A DNA stretch of 64,000 nt from Klebsormidium nitens (lineage: Eukaryota > Streptophyta > Klebsormidiophyceae > Klebsormidiales > Klebsormidiaceae), in the NCBI GenBank assembly GCA_000708835.1, contig DF236976.1:124001-188000 (forward strand), written 5' to 3'. The translations under genes were made by a program, and so were the position numbers. Under the pieces are notes generated by a model. That model had not been told where the DNA came from and did not search any database. It was given only the letters and a program-made list of their open reading frames with translations. Positions 25,901 through 36,600 of the stretch are shown in pieces (position 1 is the stretch's first letter; each line of letters opens with the position of its first letter).

Positions 25901-27035
25901 ACAAGATGGAGTTGGACCAAGAACATTAGTCAGACATACTGGGCGACAGCTTCACTTCTTGATAAGATAAGTGGGAACCGATTAGATTGACAGGATGACA
26001 CTTCCTCCGCAGTAGTGTACCGCACCTCCCGAAGCGCCTTCATAAGCGGAGGAAACAACCACCAGGTGCATACCTTTCCAACTCAAGATGCCCCGCTGAC
26101 ATTTGGAAGCACCGTTTCGTCCGGTGCGTGCTTGCCACTCCATCGCTCCTCCCACTGACCCCCGGCCCAGACAAATTTCCCGCTTCGTGCGCTGGCCTTT
26201 CACTGCCTCGTTGTGAACAAGACACTTGTTCTGCAATGTTGGCCGTCTCACTCTGCTTCTTATAAGGGGCCCCATCTGTTTCTCGAGGCCCCAAGTCATG
26301 GACTGGCGCCAAATTGTTTGCAGGTGCAGCTTGTGGTTCAGCTTGCTTTTCTTCTTGATCCCAATCTACACTTTGTAGCTCATCCATCATTCTGTGGAGG
26401 ACAAGGTCGACCTCCGCAAGCTGTGGCCCGAGCGGAGCGCTCAGGTCAATCTTCTTGAAGCAGATGCCCTGGATTGGCTGGGCTGGAAGGGCATTTCTCT
26501 GCACAGGCAAAGGAACAGTCGCTCAACAACATGATCTTCTACCACGTCTTGCCCACCCACTCTCTTCTTGTGTGAATTGTATGTAGAAACTCTTTGAAAA
26601 GCAGCAAAAGCAGCCGTTCTTCATAACTCTTCCCTGACTTTTCTAAAGAGTGCTGTATCCTTCTACCTTGCATTGTGAAAGGGGCCAAACGATGTCTGAC
26701 ACAACTGCACCCTGTGGAAACTTGATGCTTGTGCCTCCATTTCTATCCCCACATCCGTACCATTATAATGATACAAGATGCTTCTAGTTGCACTTTCACA
26801 CATACCCACTGCAATCAATGTGGACACCCTACAGCAAGGCACCTCGTGGATTAGTGACGAGGCCAGTCTTCATTTGCAGAAGAGGCTTCTTATTGCTGTT
26901 CCCAGGTTTCCAGACCATCCTGAGCCTCTGTGGAGTCAATGAATCGGTCAGTGACATGCTCACCTTTAGAAACCCCTTCTCTCGCTCAGGTTTCATTGCA
27001 TAGCCCACAACAATGGGCTTCTGATCATCTGCCAT
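22932..27035 (-). CDS. inositol-tetrakisphosphate 1-kinase (ITPK family)
   Basis: ATP-grasp kinase that phosphorylates inositol tris/tetrakisphosphates in the cytosol on the route to InsP6 and pyrophosphates. Exons on the minus strand: 27035-26964, 26498-26074, 25509-25362, 24878-24702, 24483-24344, 23903-23741 and 23120-22932. They total 1314 nt (437 aa) and all phases close. The N-terminus has PIVVGYAMKPEREKGFLK and ICFKKIDLSAPL, as in plant ITPKs (VGYAL, IDL). The core has SHPELLVVDSFDDV, FPCIMKPRVACG (ATP lysine region), the hinge EYVDHGGLQHKVYVLG, KLGLSLFGFDVV, and the metal site VVDVNYFPSF. An insert of about 100 polar residues lies between the N-terminal lobe and the HPE motif. It depends on the donor at 26073, which is supported only by phase; a shorter exon 2 is possible. 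Confidence 0.92.
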
Positions 27036-27688
27036 CCCGAGACGTCTCCAAAGAAGGCGGACAAGAAGGGCACACGGTGTTTTGTGAACTGACCATGAGA
27101 TTGTCCCCCTCAGGGCCTCAGAGTCACCGCACTGCCCCGCGGGCCAGAATCAGGCTGTCACTGTCAGTGTTGAACTTGAAGGCCGCCGCTGTTCCCTCTG
27201 ATGCTAGAAACTAGAGCGGGACATTTTCACATGCACGCAGCACAACCGAGGCTGAGCCAAAGTTTCTTTCCACACAGGCGTATGCACGTTTTAGGGTTTC
27301 TGTGCGATTTCTAGGGTTCCGTCCTCCAAAGCTCGGACTTGGAAACGCCATGGCTTTTCCAGAGCGGAGCCCTGGGAAGAACAGAAGGGAAGAAGAGTGG
27401 CGGCCTTTTACAAAATCTCTGACATTCTGTTGGCTTTTGCAGCAAGCTAGTTTCTGATTAGCGGTACACAAGCTATCGGTGCCGTGCCCAGCTACGAAGC
27501 TACGTTCTCTCACTGGTAGTTCAACAGCACAGGGTGTTGACATTTCACTGATAAGTGGAGGACCGTCCCATTTCATGCGAAGGGGTGGTGGTTCATGCCC
27601 TCCGGAATCTGGTAAACAAAGCAACCAGGCACGGTAATCTGATGGACAGGAAGAATCACGTCAGCATTTGCCTTTAGGGGGCAGAGAC
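27036..27688. other. divergent promoter, ITPK (-) and G8 protein (+)
   Basis: 653 bp lie between the two start codons, so the genes probably share a promoter region. It contains a telo-box (listed). No coding exon is apparent; the ORFs across it lack protein character. Confidence 0.55.
27291..27299. promoter_or_regulatory. telo-box TTAGGGTTT
   Basis: The reverse complement, AAACCCTAA, is the plant telo-box found in promoters of highly expressed and replication-linked genes. It lies 256 bp upstream of the ITPK start. A related CTAGGGTT follows at 27311. Function here is inference. Confidence 0.3.
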
Positions 27689-30600
27689 ATGGACCTTTCC
27701 TTGTCGGCCTGGTGGAGAACGACCCTGCTCTGTGCCTGCATACTTGCCACTTTCTTCCAAAATGCATTTGGAGGTCCCACAGACATCTTCCCACCAGCAT
27801 GCCCCTTCACTTATCCTGCAGACACAGGTGCCCCCTACCTCTCTTCTTGATTAGATCCAAGGTCATGTATTTCTATTTCCTGGGAAACCTGCTCAGTACA
27901 TCGGTATAGGCTTGCTCCTGCATAGGCAGTCAGGTTGTTATCTATGATCTTCTCCCTTCAGCAATGAATCAACTCGAGGATCTCAAAGTTCTCCCCACAA
28001 CTATGTCGACAGTCCAGTGTCCCAGGTCTCCCAATTTCAATCTAATTCCGCTATATTGCTATTCCCCTCCTAACTGCCCCCACTTGAGTTCCACTTTTTG
28101 AAGAGCCGAATTCCACTTCTTGTAGAGCCGATGCTTCTTTGACAGTCATTTTTTTGATGGAACACGTTAGCTTGAATTCACTTTGCTACAACAAAGTTTG
28201 TCTGCCCCCACTAAGCAATCAGGTGCCCCCAGTACGCAATCAGATGCTCCCACTATGCAATCAGGTCCAAAACTGCCTCTTCCTCCATGTGACAAAACCA
28301 GTGTGACACCCATGACTGAACTTGGAGAGTGGTGCTTGCCCCGCAGAGTGGGAGTTGTGGAGCAGTCCTCTGACATGGGGCAACACTGGCGTGATTCCTG
28401 GGGTCGGTGCGGGCGTCGGGCAGACAGTGGAGGTGCCTTGCGGCCGTTCCATCCTGCTGGACGTCCCCCGCATCCAGGTCTACTTTCTGAATGTGACGGG
28501 GCATCTCAAGTGAGTGGTGGACAAGCCCGTGTTTCGGCCTGTTTTGTCATACCCTTGTTGAGAGTTTGAGGGTCGCTTGCCTTGAAACAAAGGTTGACTT
28601 TCCTAACACAGGTCGCTTCTTGAGCCTGTACAAGAGAAAGAAGATGCGATGAAATTGTTCAACAATCGTCAAAGCACATCTCGGGTTTTTCATGGAAGAT
28701 CCCTTGCGGGTATCTAGCTGCGCACCACTTTGTATTTACCTCTGCCCCATATTACTCTAGATGACCAGTTCTTTCCATTCTCAGAAGTATATCAAGGTTA
28801 CCAAGTTTTCTAATCCTCAAAAGAATCATCAGCTTGGTTTTCTTTGTCCGGTCCTTCCCTTCCTAAGTACCAAACCGATGTAGTTGACCTTGCAGTTAAC
28901 CAGAGTCTAAACTTAATGCAGGTTTCTAGACAACGCCACTCTGGGCAACATCACGGTGGAGACTAACTACCTCCTGGTTCAGGGGCAGTTAACCATTGGC
29001 CTCCCTGACCAGCCTTACACCCAGTATGCCACCATAACGCTAACCCCTGAAGCCAACAGAACGGACCTGGTCAACAGAAGGGCGTTCGGGGGCTCGTTCC
29101 TGTCGCTCGACCTGGGACACAAAGTTTTTGCAGTGGTGAGGAACTGTGCCCAGCTTCTATGTGAGGCAGCTCGCGATTATGAGATATCGTCCAGATGACG
29201 AACCGTGATCCGATTCCGTGCTCGAGGTGCTCGAAAATCTTTGGCAAGAAGGTCCGAATTGACTAGTCTTTTTGTCAGAGTCCTGCGAGCCCGCTTACAC
29301 CGAAACAGATTATTCACTGGCTCCTTTGTTTGAAGAGGGCATCCTGTGACCGTAGCGCCTCGGCAACCAAAGACCGGGACATTCGCACATCGATTGCTGA
29401 GGCAAGTTTCCTTTATGCAACTTTGTTCCTTTGTTTCCCTTGGGAGTCAAATCCCAGAAGTGCGCTTTGAAATCCTGACGCCCTCTTACCTCAGGTCGGG
29501 GGCCAGCTTCACTTGCACGGAATGCCCGGCGGTTCGGACACCCCTGCCTGGGTCCACGTCACGAAGACAGCATATGCTGGAGACACGACGCTCTCGGTGT
29601 ATGGTGACGTGTCGTCCTGGCCGGTGGGGGGAGACATTGTGGTTGCGTCCACCGATTACGACTTCAACCAAGCGGAGAGGCTCAAGATCACCGGCGTGTC
29701 AAATGGTGAGGCGATCTGGTGCGAAGTTTGGACCCTCTGTTGATTGGGTCTTTTGAGTTCGGGGTTTTGGGTAGAAGACTTGTTGCGAGAATCAGCAAAC
29801 ATGGAACTTTAAGCAACCGGGTCATTCTTTTTTGTGCGAGTGCAAGAGCGTGCCCCTCACTCCATTCTCAACTTGCGAGCATACGCTGGTGCGACCAAAG
29901 ATCATCAAGGGACTAAGTCCCTCTTGATAGAACCTTTCCTATCTACCTCGACGTCAATTCTAGCTTCCTTTATTTCTGGATTTGAAACCGTTAGTGTGCT
30001 TCCGCTTGTGCAGGCTCTGCGGGAGGCTCGGTGATCCGCCTCGGCCGCCCCCTTACTTACATGCACTGGGGCGACCCCCTGGACGCGGGCATCGACGAAC
30101 GCATCATCTACCAGACGGCAGAAGTGGCACTTTTGACGCGCCACATTCTGATTCAGGGTGTGCGGGAAGCAGGCAACTATAGCCTGGAAGGTGAGCCGCA
30201 AGTCTTGCTCACTTCTCAACTTGCTCTTTTCTCGATCCTTTCGAGGCTCTCCCATCCCCTGCCGCTCAGAACTGAGGAAATTGGTACTTGTTTCTCTGTC
30301 CATTTTCCTTGTCTTCCGGTCTATCTTAAAAAAATCAGCGCTGTCACGTCAAGTAAGACTTGATCGGGACAAAAGAGGGCAACGAAAGAATTCCGCTACT
30401 ACCTAGACTGGAAACGTCAAAGGTCTGCAAGAGAACAACCTAAGGGAGCCTGTACCCAGCTTTTACCACATCAGAACGTTGTTTTGCAACGCCTTCCTCC
30501 TTGCTTTTTGATCCCGACAACACAGCCGAGGAACCCTTTCCAAATCGCGATTTCTTACTTTTACTTGTGGCGTTCCTTACAGGCGGCCACTTCATAATCT

Positions 30601-33600
30601 TCCAAACGCAGACGCCCCAGTACATCGAGGGCGTCGAGCTAACTAGCATGGGTCAGCAGGGCACGTTGGGGCGGTATCCCATGCATTTTCATCTGCTGCA
30701 AGACACCGCTTTCAGCTCGTATGCGCGCAAGCTCGCGATTCACGACACCAACCAGCGCTGCATCGTTGTGCACGGGACGCACCGAATGCTGGTGGAGGAT
30801 AACGTGGCGTTCAACACGAGCGGGCACTGCTTCATGGTGGAGGACGGGTGAGGGCGGGACGGGTTTGGGTGTGATTTCATGTTCCGCGGATGTAGGGGTT
30901 TGGCTTTGGACCCCATAAAGCACTGCGCCAAAGCCCATTCGATCGTCCGCTCCGCTGGCCAGCTTGTGATCAAGTGTGACGTATGCAATGGAGATAATCA
31001 GCAGCATATCCGGTCGTCCATTGTCTGAGTCCTGCTGGTCACCGGTTTGGGTTTGTTGCTGGAATCTTGAGTGCCCTGTCTCGAGAAATTCTTCCAACAA
31101 CTGACTTCGCTATGCTGCTGATTCCACTCTGATATACGAATATTGGCGCATTTTTGACCGCGACTTGCTGCTCGAGGACGTCTTTCTCCCCTCATTCTAC
31201 TCTGCCCGATCGTGCTTATATCGTGTCAATCCTTTTTGCAGCATTGAGACGGGCAACAACTTCACCCACAACCTGGGTATCCTCCAGCGGCCAGCTCTAA
31301 GACTGATTCCCCCCGACCTCGGCGAAGACAACAACACGGACAATTCTCCTGCAACCTTTTGGATCACCAACGCAAACAACTCCGTCACGCACAACGTCGG
31401 AGGCGGCGCTGCGGACTCGGGCTTTTGGTGCGTCCGCCAAATATTGGCTTGCCAAGTGGTGCTCTTGCAAGTGGTACATCAAGCAATTCGCACTGCAGAG
31501 GTTGCTTCGGATTCAAGGCTCTTCTGACCGATTTTCACTTACTAGGTGTGGATATCATGTTGCTCTTCGTTCGCAATGCCTCTTTCTTTAAGGAACTTCG
31601 AGGTTGAGGGCCTCACACGGAGTATATCAGTTCTCGATGACCTTCCTTACCCGGGCGCAAACCTAACCCTCTTGTCCTGACACCGTATCACTCCTCTCCA
31701 GGTACGAGCTGCGGCCCGCCGTGCGCGGTGTCAGCAAGTATCTGCCCGGCGGAAACACGACGATCCCCCGGTTCATGCTACTGGGCGAGTTCTTCAACAA
31801 CACGGCACACTCCAACGGGTTCGCCGGACTGCGGACTTACCCCCAGGGTTTTCACCCGGTCGCCGACGACCGCAATTACATTAATAAACGCCAGCTGACG
31901 TCACAGGTCGTCACGTTCCAGCGATTTATCTCGTACAAGAACCGGCTCTTCGGGTGAGCCTCCGGATTGGGGAAGATGCATAGCGGGCCTGCACGGTTTC
32001 CTTTGCTTCCTCTGCCGGGCAAAGACGGCTTTGCCTGCCGAGGTTTACGTTTACTGACTCTTCGGTTGGTAGGACCGTTCGATTCGACTGCTTGAGAATG
32101 GTCTTCCGTTTTCGCAGGGATTCTCACAAGTAGCAGCGCTCTGACTATCTGAAAGTCCTGCAAAGCTCGCCGTGTCGAAGGAAGTTTGTTGAGGAGAACG
32201 GCCACACATTCATTGACGAAAACTTGCTAACGTAAGCTGGGGCGTCAGTTGCTCCGAACGACCGAGCTTTTCAAAACGCGACCGAGCAGTTTGGGTCAGG
32301 AATGCGGGTCATGGCTTAACGAAGCGCCGTTCCCCGCAGGGTGTTCATGCACGAGAGCGACCACGTCCTCATCACGGACAGCATCCTTTCGGACAACGTC
32401 GTCTCCGTCGAGTTCAACGCGGACAACTACTGCGCCGTTTCGGACACGCTGATCGTAGGCCAGACCGCCAACTTCGGGCGTCCGACGGGGTGTGACGTCA
32501 GCAGCCTCACCAACTGCCAGCCGGCCAACTGCTCCCTCCCGATGCGGCAGTCAAGCCCGGCGGACGGCTCCGCGCGCAGCCTGCCGCGGCCGGGCATTGG
32601 GGACCCGATCGTCGGCGTGTCTTTTGGGCAGGTGGGTTCTCAGAATTCACGGGTTTTTCAATTTGTGGATCTCTAGGACTGGCAATCAAGAAGCGAAGGC
32701 TCGCTGAAGCTCTCCTGCCAGCGGAAAGCGCTTACCGCTTTGACTTGGTGACGAGCAACAGCCGCTGGGTCCACGAACAATCTCCGACGTACAAGCTGAA
32801 AATGTCCTTCCTAAGGTTTGCTTCCCGCATCACTTAGTAGCCCGCTAGCGGATTCTCTTTCGGCAGTCGGGAATTCCGTCATACTAGAAACCGAAGCTCG
32901 CTGACACGGAGGTTACATCAAAAGGAGGATCCTTAAGGATAAGTCAGCAATCCGTGCATTAAATCGATTGCTGAAGACTCTGCATCCGGGCTCCCACTGG
33001 CAGCTCTGCTTGCCGGTGAAAGGAAGACTCTTACGCATTTCAAAGTTGAGCCTGCCGATATAGACTCCCAGCGAAGGAGAGGAACTCGCTCAAACAAAGC
33101 TGCACGTGCTTATTGAACTCTTCGCCAATCCGAAGCACTCAAGATCCAATCCTCTGCCCCTGGCCACTAACCCTCGCAAGCGAACTAGCAGCCGCTCTCT
33201 GCGAAAGCGCTCATATGCAGTCCTTGTTGAGGGTGACTTGACGTCCCCTGTTCAATAGGATCTCATTCTGCATAACGAGCTAAAACACTGCCATCGCAGG
33301 CAAGGCTATCTCAACTTAGACCGCATAGTCTGATGGCAGCACGCGTTTTTGCACCAGCTCATTTCCGGGTGATCAGCAACGCCATCCATTCCCCCCCCTC
33401 TTGCAGGACATGTGGTTCCAAAAAGGCCCCAACGCTATCGCCAACGTCACCTTCTCGAACTTCATCCCGCAGTGCGGGCAACAAGCCGCGGCCGTCTCTG
33501 TAGTGGGCGAAGCAGAGAACTTCGCAAATGGTGGAGACAACGTGAGCACAAGCGCCAATGCTTTGTGTCTCTTCTTGCAATCTTGTTTGATTCGTTTTCC

Positions 33601-36600
33601 AAGCCTCTGACCCTTTTGGAGTGAGAGAAAACGTTTCCTTTTTGGATTGACGGGGGTAAGTTTCTTTCTGTTGATCATTGTCGTTCGAAAGAGGAAAGAG
33701 CAGGTTAAGGCGATCCACGCAGGGCTTTTCGTTTCTGGGAAGGCTTGTCGTTCTCGCTTTCTCGTGACGAATAACGTTCTTGTTGTTCCTGCGTTATGTT
33801 CAATTTTGTCTTCTGGAGACAGAGACGCACTCGCAAGTGGCAGTGTCGAGGACCGCTTCTGGTTCTTTGTACCCCTTTCCAGAGCATTCAGACCATGCTG
33901 CGTGACCACTACTTTTCTGAAGCTTGTTGCCGCTTCTTCCTTTGTCGCAAAAACGAAAAGCGGCAAGCAGTGAAGACCAACATCGACGCTGCACTCCGAT
34001 GTTGAGCTCTACTTACCCGCTAAGGAGAGTGAACCCAGTTTCGATTCTGACGCGACATTCTCGTTCCGTTGCAGTTCCAAGGCCTGCGTTTCTCCGCCAA
34101 CACTGTGCCCATCTGGTACAACCCGCGGTGGCAGTCCGTGCCCATGGGCTCGCTCAACTATACATACGAAATGGAGCAGGTGCGCCGTCGAATGACGTCA
34201 CTCTCAGCCCACAAAGCCTGGTAGACACGTCTGGTTGTCTTGTCCTTTGCTGTATCGAATGTCGTTTGTTAGGGTCGTCTGTCACAACTGGAAGTACCGT
34301 AGTTTGTCCTTGCAGTTTGAAAGGTCCTCCTTGCTTAAAACTAGATTCTGGGTTTTAGGGGTTTTGGACTTTCTGGCTTCGGGTTTTTTGTAAAAGGGCG
34401 GCTATCGACCTTTTCGTTTGCCAGAAGCTCACATTGGATTCGAGCCTTGCTCAACTGCCGGCAAAGCAGCTCTTCACGTGATCAAGCAATCTGTCCAGCC
34501 TTTAGCCTCCCTCCTTCCAGCAGCTTTGTCCATTCCTTTTGCCTCATATTGTCTCTCGTTTCTCGAGGAACTGGGGCCCTAATCTAAAACACCTTCCTTC
34601 ACAGGCCTGGGTGTATGCTCTGCGCGACGCGGACGGTTCCATTGTAGGGGGCAACGGCGGCTACGTCATCGCCAACAATCCGTGAGGCTTTGTTCCTTGA
34701 TCGGGCTGCCTAGATTGAGCTTAACGGTTCATTCGTGTCCTCATGTAGACCTACGGAGTAGGAGTGAAATCAAGATTCTATGGAACTGTTAAGTTGCGGT
34801 CGTCTTTGAACCAACGACTGCTGCGCGTTTGTCAAATCTTTGCGGAGGATTGGGTTGTCCATGCCCAAATGTGTTAAGCCATGCCCTTGTCACAGATCAC
34901 AATCCATGGCAAGGTCCAGTGCATGCTGTTCGGACTCTTTCCTTGACTAAGAAACTTTTGCCCAGATGAATGCTTAGATAACGGGAGATGCTCTCACTGG
35001 TTTTTAGTCAGCCTTGGTTGACAACCCAGAGTAATCCAGAATAATCTGCACCAGATTCTAACATCCATACGCATGTTCGTAACTGCTCACCGAAGAGTCG
35101 CCAAGAGTCCCATACGAACCTCGTCGGAAGTCCCTAACTCGTTGCCCATTTCCCCCGTCCCCAGCACAATGCTCCCGCCGAACACCAGCGCAGTCAAATG
35201 CACTTTTAACGAGGAGTGGAACGCGTATGCGTGCCCCGGCGCGTGCTACCGCCACATCCGGCTTAGCTTCCAGGAGCCCGGCTGGACCAACTATACCAGC
35301 AATCACGACGCAGGGGGGACGCAGCTAGAGATCACGCGAGTCGAGGTGAGGGGGGGGTGCGTATGGAACGGGAAGGCGGCAAGGATTCGAGAGTAATATA
35401 CGGGTGTCTGCTGTATCTTCGGCCTTACCGACCTAGTCTTTCCCAATTGCTTTTTCTTTCCCAGTCGGACGCGTTTCCTCCCTACCTGTTCATACCGTTC
35501 CATTCAAGGTTGCTAGAGGTTCTCGAAAGTTCTTGCTTCTTGTATCGCTTATCTCAATTAAGCCGATGATGGTTTGTCCGTCACTCGGTCTACACTCCTT
35601 TCGACTTGATTGTCCGTTGTCATGAAGCACGTAAGGACAGCCTTCATTATTATCGAAGTTCAAAGCACGCTGCGGTAGGAGTCGCCATACCTAGTTGATC
35701 CCTTTTCGTATCAACCAATCTCAAAACTTTTGTCTCTGCTCCTCAGGACGGTAGCCGGATGGTGTTCGACGGCAACCGGCTGGGCCTCTCGTTCAACAAC
35801 CAGACGTTCATCGGCAAAGTCACGGGGACTTGGGACCGCTACTTCTATGCCAACCTCTACGCGGGGCCTGAGGCGACCTACCGCTTAAGGCTGGTAAGCA
35901 CTCCTGCTCCTGCTATTACTTGCTGAGCCCCTTACTCATTCTCGGGCAAGTAACCATCTGGTCGTGTTTTGGTGTTGTTTTCACGTTGGCCCCTGTTCGT
36001 GCGTTTGCACAGAAGTCATTGAGGCCTGGTACCGAGATCAGGATCTGGCATCAGAGCCCTTCACCTGGTCACTTGGACATATCTCCTAGCCAGACTGGTT
36101 ATTAGCTCGTCCTTGATTGCGGCTTATTCTTTTCTATCTCACAACTTGCTTGCCTGAATCGTCTGGTGCAACGACTTCCCGTCTGGCCGTGCCTGCAGAC
36201 CGAACTCAAAAGCTAACCATGCTAAAGGAACACACTCCCTCCTGCATCGGTCTCAACCCACCTTGCTTGACCACGCAGATCGGCGGCCAGGGCGGCACCT
36301 TCCCGGCCACTGCTGAGCTCAGCCTGAACGATGACGTCAGCTGTGGGCAGAGCCTGCGGCTTCAGATAGTGTCGACCGAGCCCGCCGCCCAGTGGCAGGC
36401 CGTCGAGGAGACCGCGTCATCCGGGTTTCCCTTCGCTAGGTAAGTGACGTCAGCCATCGTGTCTTCTCACAATCGCACTTCGCTTCGCCCCTTTTTTTAC
36501 CGCTCGCTATGCGGCTTGACATTTTGCACCGTAGACACGCTTCTAGGAAACTTTTCAAGATTGTGTATGAGTTAGCGATCCTGGCGGGTTGCTCCGTCTT

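Noticed and set aside
34345-34375. Telomere-like GGGTTTTAGGGGTTTT
   Set aside because: Only about two units inside a G8 intron; too short to claim an interstitial telomere.
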